A DNA stretch of 64,000 nucleotides from Flavobacterium enshiense (GCF_022836875.1 NZ_CP090376.1:2914001-2978000), one strand, 5' to 3'; positions 16,613 through 24,955 are shown, numbered from the stretch's first letter. The notes: generated by a model not told the origin, from the sequence alone. Translations and numbers: made by a program.

Positions 16613-17173
16613 ATGGCACGTACACCTTCCAATATGTTACCGTTAGGCACGATGGCTCCGGAATTCCATCTGAAGGACACCTATTCAAGCCACACCTATT
16701 CTTTTGCCGATTTAAAAGGAAGCAAGGGGACACTGGTAATGTTTATCTGCAATCATTGTCCGTTTGTCCATCATGTAATTGATGAAATTGTCAGAATCGC
16801 AAACGATTATAGAGTTCAGGGTTTAGGAATTATTGCCATTTCAAGCAACGACGTCGTAAATTATCCACAGGATGCACCGGAACTGATGCAAGATTTCGCC
16901 CTACAACATCGATTCGAATTTCCTTATTTGTATGATGCAACCCAGGAAGTAGCCAAAGCCTATGATGCTGCCTGCACTCCCGACTTCTACCTATTTGACA
17001 ATCAGAATAAGTTGGTATATCGCGGTCAATTGGACGACAGTCGTCCAGGAAACGGAATTCCGTTAAGCGGCAGTGATTTACGCAATGCCATTGACGGAGT
17101 AATTTACAACCGAAGCATCAATCCGAATCAAAAACCTAGTTTAGGCTGCAATATTAAATGGAAGGAGAGTTAG
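16613..17173 (+). CDS. Thioredoxin-fold redox protein (AhpC/TSA-like)
   Basis: 186 residues with no signal peptide. AhpC/TSA or thioredoxin-like fold: APEFHLKDTYSSHTYSFADL, then GTLVMFICNHCPFVHHV, where CNHC takes the CxxC position. Further blocks are GIIAISSNDVVNYPQDAPEL, YDAACTPDFYLFD with the cis-proline, and VYRGQLDDSRPGNGIPLSG. These are typical of a widely distributed cytoplasmic thioredoxin-family group annotated only by fold. Reductant and substrate unknown. Divergent from the Mpo1-like gene, with 84 nt between the starts. Confidence 0.88.
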   Translation: MARTPSNMLPLGTMAPEFHLKDTYSSHTYSFADLKGSKGTLVMFICNHCPFVHHVIDEIVRIANDYRVQGLGIIAISSNDVVNYPQDAPELMQDFALQHRFEFPYLYDATQEVAKAYDAACTPDFYLFDNQNKLVYRGQLDDSRPGNGIPLSGSDLRNAIDGVIYNRSINPNQKPSLGCNIKWKES

Positions 17174-17225
17174 TCGTTTGTCAAATTTTGGCAATATCTA
17201 TTTCTTACCATCTATTCTCTATATT

Positions 17226-17747
17226 CTACTTTCTCTCCAAAACAACGTCAATAGGACGGTTCGCCTTGCGTCCGAATTGTACGGTCTTCTCTGCCTGACT
17301 CGCACAGAGTACATACATATTAAAAGCAAACAGCTGTATGGTTTGCGTTTTGTACTTTTTAGCAGGATCTTCTATTTTAACACTGAAATTATCCGCAGGA
17401 AAAGTGGCCGATATAGACAAAAGGTAATTGTCTTTCGCGTAAGGAAAAAACCAACGGGCTTTTGTGTTTTCGATAGTTATTTTATTCCCGTTTTCGTCAA
17501 TCTGATAGTTCATCGAGAACTGAAGCGTTTTATTACTGTCCCTAAAACTGTAAATATTATTCACATTCACCACCTCTTTCCCTAAACTGTCAACTACAGT
17601 AATTTTCAGATTTTTGATATTTTCCTTTTTCCCGTCTTCATGCACATCCAAAACCATATAAGATGTAAAGTCATAGCCGCAATGCATTGCAGGAATTTGT
17701 GCTTTAACTTGAATTGCCAGGAAAAATAAAAAAATCAGATAACGCAT
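17226..17747 (-). CDS. Exported protein of unknown function
   Basis: 173 residues from the ATG at 17747, which begins a clear signal peptide (MRYLIFLFFLAIQVKAQ); an in-frame ATG 10 codons upstream would spoil it. The mature part is beta-rich (YMVLDVHEDGKKENIKNLKI, SYSF-like strands, FSVKIEDPAKKYKTQTIQLF). It resembles a single beta-sandwich domain, but I do not recognise a family. It starts 38 nt after the stop of the lipoprotein gene 17786-18802, so the two may form an operon. A possible own -7 box (TACATTTG) lies at 17774-17767. Confidence 0.7.
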   Translation of the reverse strand: MRYLIFLFFLAIQVKAQIPAMHCGYDFTSYMVLDVHEDGKKENIKNLKITVVDSLGKEVVNVNNIYSFRDSNKTLQFSMNYQIDENGNKITIENTKARWFFPYAKDNYLLSISATFPADNFSVKIEDPAKKYKTQTIQLFAFNMYVLCASQAEKTVQFGRKANRPIDVVLERK

Positions 17748-17766
17748 TTTGTATATTTTAATAGCA

Positions 17767-17774
17767 CAAATGTA
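17767..17774 (-). promoter_or_regulatory. Possible -7 box for the exported protein at 17226-17747
   Basis: TACATTTG on the minus strand, 19 nt before the ATG. No -33 element at the right distance. Confidence 0.35.
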
Positions 17775-17785
17775 CAAAAGTGAGT

Positions 17786-18802
17786 TTACCTATAAGCTTT
17801 TTTCATTTCAATCATAATTTCCTTGTATATGGTTTTGATGCTCATCTCTTTATCATCAACATACTTCCCCATTACATCAAAGACAATTTTTGTATTCGGA
17901 GATAATCTTTCATATTCTTTCTCCCCAACTTCTTTCGGATAATAAACACTCATTAGTTTAGCGGCTATTCCCATGTTTATTTCTGCTTCCAAATCAACAT
18001 CGAGGTATTTCGGACGAAGCAAAGCCGTTTTCAACTCTTTATCATAATATTTACGAAACAATTTGGCGGTAAACGAACTTGTAATTCCCTGAAAAACGGC
18101 TCTTCTGTAATTCTCATCCCATTGCACATCAAAATGTTTCGGAGTATCATTTATGTCTTTTGAATAGTAACCGATAAGAAAATTGGTAATTTTCGGTCCA
18201 TCATCAACAAACGTAATCGGTTTATTCACATAGCTATTCAACGGATCGAAATAAATATTGACTTTAGCTTTTACCGTTGTTCTGAAAAAGTCGTTGAATT
18301 TCTCGTCAACCTTATTTAAAAGCAACTCATTATTGAATTTCTCAAAATTGATTTCTTCTAATTTTACAACAGTATTTTTACTCTTTTCGTGAAAATCAGC
18401 CAATAAAACAGAAAGAGTATCCATCCGGGCAGCATACCATTTGAAGTTATCATTCAAATCTTCAAAATCGACATTTTTCCTGATTTTGTAGGTCTCATTT
18501 TCAAAACATAAAGCTATAGAAGGCAGATCAACCCCCCAATACTTTCCTCCTCTTATAAAATCAATCAACGGATGATTCCTTAAATTGCTGTATTTTTTTC
18601 GGGATTCAAAATAGTAATCATTTACCATATTGCGATAAATGGAATCGGCTTCTTTATCTTCCACCGCCATATTATAGGCGTTCCTAAAAAGTGAGATTCT
18701 GTCATCAATTTGGATTTGCGCAGTTGCCTTCGTTATTATCTCTTTTTTACTTGCACATGAGACAAAAACAACTGACAACACTAACAAAAGTCTACTTTTC
18801 AT
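17786..18802 (-). CDS. Lipoprotein of unknown function
   Basis: 338 residues with a lipoprotein signal peptide (MKSRLLLVLSVVFVSC, lipid Cys16). The rest is soluble and mainly helical, with blocks such as LIDFIRGGKYWGVDLPSIAL, FKWYAARMDTLSVLLADF, FRTTVKAKVNIYFDPLNSY and AEINMGIAAKLMSVYYPKEV. The overall pattern is faintly like DUF4932-type Bacteroidota proteins, but no HExxH or other catalytic signature is present, so no function is assigned. First gene of a probable two-gene unit with 17226-17747. Confidence 0.7.
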   Translation of the reverse strand: MKSRLLLVLSVVFVSCASKKEIITKATAQIQIDDRISLFRNAYNMAVEDKEADSIYRNMVNDYYFESRKKYSNLRNHPLIDFIRGGKYWGVDLPSIALCFENETYKIRKNVDFEDLNDNFKWYAARMDTLSVLLADFHEKSKNTVVKLEEINFEKFNNELLLNKVDEKFNDFFRTTVKAKVNIYFDPLNSYVNKPITFVDDGPKITNFLIGYYSKDINDTPKHFDVQWDENYRRAVFQGITSSFTAKLFRKYYDKELKTALLRPKYLDVDLEAEINMGIAAKLMSVYYPKEVGEKEYERLSPNTKIVFDVMGKYVDDKEMSIKTIYKEIMIEMKKAYR

Positions 18803-19228
18803 ATTTAAAGAAAAAAATCACGTATTTAAATTTCAAATGTAAGAAAAGCTTTCAAACAGACAAATTGAAGGAGATATTTTATGATGTAAACACAATAGCA
18901 AATTTTTACTTTTTCAGTTCGTTTCGTTCCTATACAATTCGCACTATCTATTTTTACACATAACGCATTGGGCTTAGGGAGCCTCAACCAAAGTATATTG
19001 AATTCCACTTGTAACAAAAAAATAACTGTAAAAAAGAAGATACAGATTCTGTAACAAAAAAATTGAATGCAAAAAATTGTCTCAAATAAATCCCGATACA
19101 TGGATTTGCACTTGAGTATAGCGACAGCCAAAGGAATCCGCACCAACAATCGCTATGAGAACAAATGCAACAAAGCAACGTTGGAATTAATGTTTTGCTC
19201 TTTGTGCGCGAACATGGTGATTGGTTTT
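18803..19228. other. Gene-free stretch with a dispersed repeat
   Basis: No credible gene on either strand. It has a 14-bp direct repeat TGTAACAAAAAAAT (19010-19023 and 19050-19063) and the first copy of a 42-bp dispersed repeat (19103-19144). Around that copy ATAGCGA (19118-19124) can pair with TCGCTAT (19150-19156). Confidence 0.5.
19103..19144. repeat. Dispersed 42-bp repeat, copy A
   Basis: Aligns without gaps to 20966-21007, 32 of 42 bases identical by hand count. The best conserved part is CAGCCRAAGGAATCCGYACC. It sits in the spacer upstream of the lipoprotein gene 17786-18802 and downstream of 19330-19773. Confidence 0.6.
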
Positions 19229-19262
19229 AAAAAAAAAACTACAACTTTTTAGGGCTGTAGTT
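19229..19262 (-). terminator. Terminator of the gene at 19330-19773
   Basis: On the minus strand ACTACAGC / GTTGTAGT (one G-U pair) with an 8-nt loop is followed by ten Ts. It lies about 70 nt past the stop codon. Confidence 0.75.
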
Positions 19263-19329
19263 ATTACTTTTCTTTGCGCTCACGTATTACAAATCCGCGC
19301 CAGCGGGTTTATAGCAGGATAAGTTTGAA

Positions 19330-19773
19330 TTAACTGTTTGCCTTTTCCTTCATATAAACAGTTGTGCCAACTTTGATTACGTAATTTTCTTTTTGTTTTT
19401 CAATTTTTAACTTTGAAGGAAGTTTACCTTCTTTCCATCGAATGCCTAAGGTATTTGTTTTTTCATCAAGGGTAAAAACTCCTGTATTATGAAATTTTAG
19501 CTTCCCGTTGATAGTTGTATGATAAATAATCGTTCGGTCATTATTTACTTTCAGGTAGATATCCTCTCCGGAAGTAAACTTGTTAACCATAGGATCATTG
19601 CTATAGATCTTATATGAACCATAAACTGTAGAAGGCTCCTTTTTATTGAAAAATAATACAACAGCAATAAAGGTAATCAATAGCAAGAAAGATGCTGCGA
19701 TAAAGATTTTCCTCTTTAATGAAGCAGTTTCTTTATTGATCAGCGGACTAGAGGTGTTGTGGATAGTATTCAT
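19330..19773 (-). CDS. Small single-helix membrane-anchored protein, function unknown
   Basis: 147 residues. A polar N-terminus is followed by one membrane helix at ~23-43 (FIAASFLLLITFIAVVLFF). The exported C-terminal domain of ~100 residues is beta-rich: STVYGSYKIYSNDPMVNKF, DIYLKVNNDRTIIYHTTING, HNTGVFTLDEKTNTLGIRW. The short strands ending in a growth/gain (GVFTLDE) recall lipocalin-like or META-like barrels, but this is only a fold guess. Predicted topology is N-in with a periplasmic domain. It has its own terminator; the gene upstream is 130 nt away. Confidence 0.65.
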   Translation of the reverse strand: MNTIHNTSSPLINKETASLKRKIFIAASFLLLITFIAVVLFFNKKEPSTVYGSYKIYSNDPMVNKFTSGEDIYLKVNNDRTIIYHTTINGKLKFHNTGVFTLDEKTNTLGIRWKEGKLPSKLKIEKQKENYVIKVGTTVYMKEKANS

Positions 19774-19902
19774 AAGTAAGCTTGAGTTAAAAAATAGAGG
19801 TTATTTGAATATTTAGCAACAGGTTTAGTTTTGCTATAAGAAAGCTATTTAAAAAGCCTCTACTATAAAGCAGAGACTTTTTAACTTTTTACACCAATGC
19901 TA

Positions 19903-20646
19903 TTAGTTTACCCTAGTTGGTTCTGGATCATCCCAAACAGGTGTCTCAACACCAGGATAGAATCTCATCTGAACTAATTTTAAACCTTCATTTTCATAAT
20001 CCCACCAATAAGATTCAAAATCATCGTCAAACAATTCTGTTCTGTCGATGTCACCGTCACCGTCAATGTCAGCCCATACATACAACAATTGGTTAGTAAC
20101 GTTCTGGAATTTGCTCTGACCTTTTGTACGAGTAAGATTTACAATGTAATCACCAGTACTGCAGTAAGTGTCTCCAGTTGTAGCAAGGTTGCCATCTCCA
20201 TCCATACATGACTTCATTGATCCGCTACCCCCTGGTTTTCCTAACGTACGAATGAAAACTGAATAATCAGTTACTCCATCGTCTATTGCATCAGGCTCTG
20301 GTAATTGGAACGCAGCTATACCATCTGTACCATTTGCATCAATCACATCAAAATCACCTTTGCTTAGGAGAATTTTTGTGTTTCCTATAAGACTTACAAA
20401 GATCCTACGCCCGTTGCCTTGCGTATTAGATTGATTGTATTCGTCATAATTAAACGTTTTGGGATTCTTTACCCCAATAATGTTTAAATTGTAATGAGCT
20501 CCACTTGGCGCGCCATTTCCGGTTAGTTGTTCTATTGAATTTTTTGAATTTTCGTCAAATTCAGAAGAAACTGGTTCTTCTTTTGAACAGCTTACAAACA
20601 GCAATGCTGAGATTGCTAAAACGGATAAAACTTTTACTTGTTTCAT
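19903..20646 (-). CDS. Lipoprotein with a calcium-binding DxDGDGD loop
   Basis: 247 residues; lipoprotein signal peptide ending LFVSC (Cys20). The mature protein has a low-complexity acidic linker, then IIGVKNPKTFNYDEYNQSN, RRIFVSLIGNTKILLSKGDF and YSVFIRTLGKPGGSGSMKSC. Two cysteines (SCMDGDG and DTYCSTGDY) may bridge. YVWADIDGDGDIDRTELFDD near the C-terminus is a canonical EF-hand or dockerin-like loop. Known Bacteroidota proteins with this layout are uncharacterised surface lipoproteins. The leader carries a 13-bp tandem repeat (20652-20697). Confidence 0.75.
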   Translation of the reverse strand: MKQVKVLSVLAISALLFVSCSKEEPVSSEFDENSKNSIEQLTGNGAPSGAHYNLNIIGVKNPKTFNYDEYNQSNTQGNGRRIFVSLIGNTKILLSKGDFDVIDANGTDGIAAFQLPEPDAIDDGVTDYSVFIRTLGKPGGSGSMKSCMDGDGNLATTGDTYCSTGDYIVNLTRTKGQSKFQNVTNQLLYVWADIDGDGDIDRTELFDDDFESYWWDYENEGLKLVQMRFYPGVETPVWDDPEPTRVN

Positions 20647-20651
20647 AATTA

Positions 20652-20697
20652 AATAATTTTGGTTAATAATTTTGATTAATAATTTTGGTTAATAATT
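20652..20697. repeat. 13-bp tandem repeat in the lipoprotein leader
   Basis: AATAATTTTGGTT, AATAATTTTGATT, AATAATTTTGGTT and a partial AATAATT lie end to end. They begin 6 nt upstream of the ATG of the lipoprotein at 19903-20646. Confidence 0.85.
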
Positions 20698-20903
20698 CAT
20701 ATTAAAATTTTTGATGCGCAATATGAACCGTATAGGCAAAATTATTTTTGGGAAATTTTTTGTGGTATTTAAATTTTGTAATTTGTGGTATTGTGAAGGT
20801 GAATTTATAAGCTAATTCAGAAGAGTGAAAAAATTTTTGTTAAAATGTCTAAAAAAAACGTTAAAACGTAAAATTTTGTATAAAAAAGCATCATCTCACT
20901 AAC

Positions 20904-20967
20904 TATGTAAACCAATAACACCGATTTGTAAACCGATAGCGCAGATTTGTAAACCAGACAGCACAGA
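20904..20967. repeat. Three tandem copies of a 21-22-bp unit
   Basis: Copies at 20904-20924, 20925-20945 and 20946-20967 follow the pattern TTTGTAAACCRAYAGCRCAGA with a few differences. The array runs directly into copy B of the dispersed repeat, whose first bases (GATTT) are also the start of the next unit. Confidence 0.8.
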
Positions 20968-21007
20968 TTTACACTCGAGCTCTTCAACAGCCGAAGGAAT
21001 CCGTACC
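20966..21007. repeat. Dispersed 42-bp repeat, copy B
   Basis: Partner of 19103-19144 (about 76% identity, no gaps). The ATAGCGA/TCGCTAT pairing seen around copy A is not kept here. Confidence 0.6.
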
Positions 21008-21035
21008 TATAATCAAGTTCAAAACAGAACTAACA

Positions 21036-21067
21036 AAAAAAGCTCTCCTTAATAGGAGAGCTTTTTT
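21036..21067 (-). terminator. Terminator of the PPIase gene
   Basis: Strong stem AAAGCTCTCCT / AGGAGAGCTTT with a TAAT-type loop, flanked by A and T runs. It lies 20 nt past the stop codon of the minus-strand gene. Confidence 0.9.
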
Positions 21068-21087
21068 ATTTTTAAGAATATTCTGAA

Positions 21088-22020
21088 TTACTTCACATCC
21101 ATCAATTCCACATCGAAAACCAATGTTGCATCTGGCGGAATTACACCACCTGCCCCACGAGAACCGTAAGCTAAATAAGAAGGGATAACAAAACGAGCTT
21201 TGTCACCAACCTGTAATAAAGCGATACCTTCGTCCCATCCTTCGATTACCTGACCTCTTCCTAAAGCGAATTCGATAGGTTGTTTTCTTTTGTATGAAGA
21301 ATCGAAAACCGTTCCGTTATCCAAAGCACCTTGGTAATGAACTGAAACCATTTTACCTTTTTCCGCTTTTTTACCACTTCCTTTCTGGATGATTTGGTAA
21401 CGCAAACCGCTATCCGTTTTCTGGAAACCGGCAGCCAGTTTTTCCAATGCTTCTTCCGCTAATTGTTTTTGTTCTGCTAATCTTTTTTCTCTTGAACCTT
21501 CAAAAGTTCTGAAAGCCTCAACAGCATTCCATTTCTGAGCTTCTTCACCTATGCGAACAATTTCCAATGTTTCGATTTCATCTCCCTGAGCAATAGCATC
21601 CACTATATCCTGACCTTCCACTACATGTCCGAAAACAGTATGTTTGTTATCTAACCATGCAGTTTCAATGTGAGTGATGAAAAACTGAGAACCATTTGTA
21701 CCGGGACCCGCATTGGCCATAGACAAAACTCCTGGACTATCATGTCTTAATTCCGGGTGGAATTCATCATCAAACTGATAACCCGGACCGCCAACTCCAG
21801 TTCCAAGAGGACAACCTCCCTGAATCATGAAATCAGGAATCACACGGTGGAATTTCAATCCATCATAATATGGTTTCCCTTGCGGTTTTACATCGTTCTC
21901 TAATTTCCCTTCGGCCAAACCAACAAAGTTTCCAACCGTACCAGGTGTTTTATCATGAGTTAATTTCACCAAAATCACTCCTTTAGAAGTGTTGAATTTT
22001 GCGTAAATTCCGTCTTGCAT
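21088..22020 (-). CDS. Dual-family peptidyl-prolyl isomerase (cyclophilin-FKBP fusion)
   Basis: 310 residues from the ATG at 22020 ([20 protein letters not shown]); the frame from 22080 has an unlikely leader and overlaps the promoter box. Residues ~5-165 form a cyclophilin domain: [56 protein letters not shown]. After a charged helical linker, ~205-310 is an FKBP domain: [60 protein letters not shown]. Both active-site sets look intact. Fusions of the two isomerase classes are known but uncommon. No signal peptide, so cytoplasmic. Confidence 0.93.
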   Translation of the reverse strand: MQDGIYAKFNTSKGVILVKLTHDKTPGTVGNFVGLAEGKLENDVKPQGKPYYDGLKFHRVIPDFMIQGGCPLGTGVGGPGYQFDDEFHPELRHDSPGVLSMANAGPGTNGSQFFITHIETAWLDNKHTVFGHVVEGQDIVDAIAQGDEIETLEIVRIGEEAQKWNAVEAFRTFEGSREKRLAEQKQLAEEALEKLAAGFQKTDSGLRYQIIQKGSGKKAEKGKMVSVHYQGALDNGTVFDSSYKRKQPIEFALGRGQVIEGWDEGIALLQVGDKARFVIPSYLAYGSRGAGGVIPPDATLVFDVELMDVK

Positions 22021-22047
22021 CTTATTTTGATTTAAATTTCTGAACCG

Positions 22048-22055
22048 CAAAATTA
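22048..22055 (-). promoter_or_regulatory. -7 box of the PPIase gene
   Basis: TAATTTTG on the minus strand, 27 nt before the ATG at 22020. No TTG at the expected distance. Confidence 0.45.
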
Positions 22056-22120
22056 CAAATTTAAAAGTAAAAAGTTTCATAAATAATCGACTTCCATTTT
22101 CAGGTAATTCGGATTCTGTT

Positions 22121-22128
22121 TACATTTG
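22121..22128 (+). promoter_or_regulatory. -7 box of the GNAT gene at 22151
   Basis: TACATTTG, 22 nt before the ATG. The -33 element is not recognisable. Confidence 0.45.
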
Positions 22129-22150
22129 AAAAAGAGAAAACCATCAAAAA

Positions 22151-22609
22151 ATGTCTATTCAGATAATCACTTATCAACCAAAATACAAACAGCAATTTAT
22201 CAATTTAAATACTGCCTGGCTGGAAGAATACTTTTATGTGGAGCCACACGATTTGGACGTCTTTGAAAATATAGAAGAAGTTGTCCTCAAACCGGGTGGT
22301 GAGATTTTTTTCTGTCTTGTTGATGATGAAGTTGCCGGAACTGTCGCGATGCAAAAAGTAAGCGATTACGTGTATGAAATGGCAAAACTGGCCGTCGACA
22401 AGAAATTCCAAGGACAAAAACTAGGCAATTTATTAGTAGAAGCCTGCATTGACTTTGCTAAATCGAAAAAAGCCGAAAAAATCATGCTGCTTTCCAGCAC
22501 CAAATTAATACCGGCGCTAAGTCTGTACCGAAAATACAATTTTAAGGAAACACCAATGGATGAAACCGATTACGATCGTGCGGATATCCAAATGGAATTG
22601 TATCTTTAA
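22151..22609 (+). CDS. GNAT-family N-acetyltransferase
   Basis: 152 residues. The GNAT domain covers the whole chain: FFCLVDDEVAGTVAMQKV, YEMAKLAVDKKFQGQKLGNL with the Q-x-x-x-G-x-x-L acetyl-CoA loop, LVEACIDFAKSKKAEKIMLL, and LIPALSLYRKYNFKE, the usual last strand with Tyr near the acetyl-CoA thiol. The MAKLAV strand and N-terminal FINLNTAWLEEYFYVEP are common in small-molecule or peptide acetyltransferases, but the substrate is unknown. Monocistronic. Confidence 0.87.
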   Translation: MSIQIITYQPKYKQQFINLNTAWLEEYFYVEPHDLDVFENIEEVVLKPGGEIFFCLVDDEVAGTVAMQKVSDYVYEMAKLAVDKKFQGQKLGNLLVEACIDFAKSKKAEKIMLLSSTKLIPALSLYRKYNFKETPMDETDYDRADIQMELYL

Positions 22610-22877
22610 ATAAATTTCAAAACAGTTATAGAAATCCCTAAAGATTATCTCGACATCAATAAAAGAACCTGGAACAGCAAAAAACACGTGCATGTTACCT
22701 ACAACAAAAAAATAACTCACTATAAAACAATAGTTTAATAAAAATTTCACTAACTTACTGTTCGAAAACTGAACGTCATCCGTCAGGGTTTTATCACAAA
22801 AAACGATTTTCACAATGAAGTTTTAAAAACTTCTTATCATCGCTGCCCAAACTAACCCGAAACAAGCAGTATCAACA

Positions 22878-24275
22878 ATGGACGTAAGTATTTTATTTTT
22901 AGGAGCAGCCAGTGAAGTTACAGGATCGAAATACCTGTTAAAAATAGATCATTTCAACCTACTGGTCGATTGCGGATTGTTTCAGGGAAAACGAAAATTA
23001 AAAGAACTGAATTGGACGGAATTGCCAATAAAACCAGAAGAAATAAATGCCGTTATAATAACCCATGCCCATACGGATCATACCGGATATCTGCCCCGTT
23101 TAATTCGATTAGGTTATAGAAACCCCGTTTATTGTACCACTGCCACCGCTGATTTAATGCATCTTATGTTAATGGATGCAGCAAAATTTCAGGTTGAAGA
23201 TGCTGAATTCGCCAAGAAAAAAGGCTATTCCAAGCACAAAAACCCGGAACCTTTATTCACCCAGAAGGACGTAGAGTGCATTCAGCCAATACTAAAGACT
23301 GCTTCTTTTGAGGAAACAATCCAAATCACGGAACAAATCGCTGTCACCTTTTATAACGCCGGACATGTTTTGGGAGCTTCTATTGTAGAAATAACTCTCA
23401 CTGGTGATACCGAAACAAAAAAGATTGTTTTTTCCGGGGATTTAGGCCGATACAATGATCCTCTGCTATACCCGCCAAAAACAATAGACTATGCTGATGT
23501 ACTCTTGGTAGAATCCACGTACGGCGATAAAGCAATTAAACAAACCGACAGAAATGATATTATTGAGCTAATGAATGAGACGTTTGAGAAAGACGGCAAT
23601 CTTATTGTTCCTGCTTTTGCTATAGGACGCACTCAAACGCTGTTGATGTACCTCAAAAATGTTATGATGACCAAAGAGATACCATTGATCAAAATTGCAG
23701 TTGACAGCCCTATGGCTATTTCTGCAACCGCATTGTACCGGAAACACAGTGACTATCATAAACTAAAAGACATCGATCTGGAAGATGACGAAGCCTTTAT
23801 GACACTAAAAGAATGCCTAATTATATCTAAAACCCCCGATGATTCCAAAAAAATTAATGATATCACTCAAGATTTGGTTATCATCGCCGGAAACGGCATG
23901 ATGTCGGGCGGACGAATAATGCACCATCTTTCTCGTCGTCTTTCAGACCCAAAAAATGTTGTGCTGATACCTGGTTATCAGGCAGAAGGCTCCAAAGGAA
24001 GACTTTTACAGGAAGGAGCCAAAACCATCTGGATTTTCGGCCAGGAAATTGAAGTTAACGCCAAAATATTTACCCTACACGGATTATCAGCGCATGCGGA
24101 TCGGAACGAATTGTTACAATGGTTAAGCGGATTTAAACAGGCACCGATGAAAACTTTCGTGATTCATGGCGAAAAGGAAAGTGCCGGTGCTTTATGCGAG
24201 ACCTTAAAAGAACAAGGATGGGATGCCCAAGTTCCACATTATATGGATAAGATTGAACTCTTTAAAAATATCTGA
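22878..24275 (+). CDS. Beta-CASP metallo-beta-lactamase-fold ribonuclease (CPSF73-like)
   Basis: 465 residues. The MBL core has motif I in VDCGLFQ and zinc motif II THAHTDHTGYLPRL. The histidine in YNAGHVLGASIVEI and the aspartate in FSGDLGRYND complete the dinuclear zinc site. The beta-CASP insert follows: LLVESTYGDK, VPAFAIGRTQTLLMYLKN, then GNGMMSGGRIMHHL. The RNA-specific C-terminal motif is FTLHGLSAHADRNELLQWL with FVIHGEKESA. Such proteins are RNA exo/endonucleases in bacteria. First gene of a tight three-gene unit with the LOG and DUF1569 genes (4-nt gaps). Confidence 0.9.
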   Translation: MDVSILFLGAASEVTGSKYLLKIDHFNLLVDCGLFQGKRKLKELNWTELPIKPEEINAVIITHAHTDHTGYLPRLIRLGYRNPVYCTTATADLMHLMLMDAAKFQVEDAEFAKKKGYSKHKNPEPLFTQKDVECIQPILKTASFEETIQITEQIAVTFYNAGHVLGASIVEITLTGDTETKKIVFSGDLGRYNDPLLYPPKTIDYADVLLVESTYGDKAIKQTDRNDIIELMNETFEKDGNLIVPAFAIGRTQTLLMYLKNVMMTKEIPLIKIAVDSPMAISATALYRKHSDYHKLKDIDLEDDEAFMTLKECLIISKTPDDSKKINDITQDLVIIAGNGMMSGGRIMHHLSRRLSDPKNVVLIPGYQAEGSKGRLLQEGAKTIWIFGQEIEVNAKIFTLHGLSAHADRNELLQWLSGFKQAPMKTFVIHGEKESAGALCETLKEQGWDAQVPHYMDKIELFKNI

Positions 24276-24279
24276 CATC

Positions 24280-24951
24280 ATGAAACACGAAAGCCAAAAA
24301 ATTTTTTTTGAAGCAAAAAGGGATCTTTCCGATGAGATACGAGATTCCTTTAAAATTATGGCCGATTTATGGGAAGGAATAACAGCCTTTCAGGAAATAA
24401 ATAATTGCGTAACCGTCTATGGTTCGGCCCGGTTCAAAGAGGGACACATGTATTATAAATTGGCCAGGGCGATGGGAAAAACATTAGCTGAAAATGGCTT
24501 TACCGTGATGACCGGAGGTGGGCCGGGCGTAATGGAAGCTGCCAACCGTGGAGCGAAAGAAGGCGGCGGTACTTCTTTAGGATGTAATATTGTATTGCCA
24601 TTTGAACAAAAACCCAATCCATATGTAGATAAAATGGTTGAATTTGAATTTTTCTTTACACGCAAAACAATTTTGCGGAAAAACTCTCTTGCTTACGTTC
24701 TGATGCCGGGAGGATTGGGAACCATGGATGAAATCTTCGAAGTTCTGACCCTTATTCAAACCAAAAAACTACCACCCCGCCCTATTGTTTGTTTAGGGAA
24801 AAATTATTGGGGAAAATTGAGTAATTTTATACGTGACACAATGATTCAGGAAGGAACTATTTCCGAAGAAGACTTGAATTTGTTGTTAATGACAGACAAT
24901 ACAGACGAAGCCATCGAATACATAAAATCACACATCATCAAAAAAACGTAA
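24280..24951 (+). CDS. LOG-family (TIGR00730) Rossmann protein
   Basis: 223 residues from the ATG at 24280, 4 nt after the nuclease stop; the longer frame from 24223 overlaps that gene. The protein has the LOG signature pair GGGPGVMEAANRGAKEGGG and MPGGLGTMDEIFEVLTLIQT, with VYGSARF near the N-terminus. The group (often mislabelled lysine decarboxylase) hydrolyses nucleoside 5'-monophosphates to base plus ribose 5-phosphate, as in cytokinin activation. The preference here is unknown. Cytoplasmic. Confidence 0.9.
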   Translation: MKHESQKIFFEAKRDLSDEIRDSFKIMADLWEGITAFQEINNCVTVYGSARFKEGHMYYKLARAMGKTLAENGFTVMTGGGPGVMEAANRGAKEGGGTSLGCNIVLPFEQKPNPYVDKMVEFEFFFTRKTILRKNSLAYVLMPGGLGTMDEIFEVLTLIQTKKLPPRPIVCLGKNYWGKLSNFIRDTMIQEGTISEEDLNLLLMTDNTDEAIEYIKSHIIKKT

Positions 24952-24955
24952 CACT

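Larger units (their letters stand above)
20698..21035. other. Gene-free stretch between the lipoprotein and the PPIase gene
   Basis: AT-rich with no gene. Contains a possible minus-strand -7 box TAATTTTG (20744-20737) for the lipoprotein gene, the 21-bp tandem repeat (20904-20967) and copy B of the 42-bp dispersed repeat (20966-21007). Confidence 0.5.

Noticed and set aside
17178..17585. 135-codon open frame on the plus strand
   Set aside because: It is antisense to the exported protein at 17226-17747, which has a proper signal peptide; composition of the plus frame is not protein-like.
18826..19149. 107-codon cysteine-rich open frame on the minus strand
   Set aside because: No domain, no start context and odd residue use; it overlaps the dispersed repeat.
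22517..22813. 98-codon minus-strand frame after the second GNAT gene
   Set aside because: It overlaps the 3' end of the GNAT gene in antisense and is rich in Phe/Cys/Ile as expected from AT-rich antisense; no motif seen.
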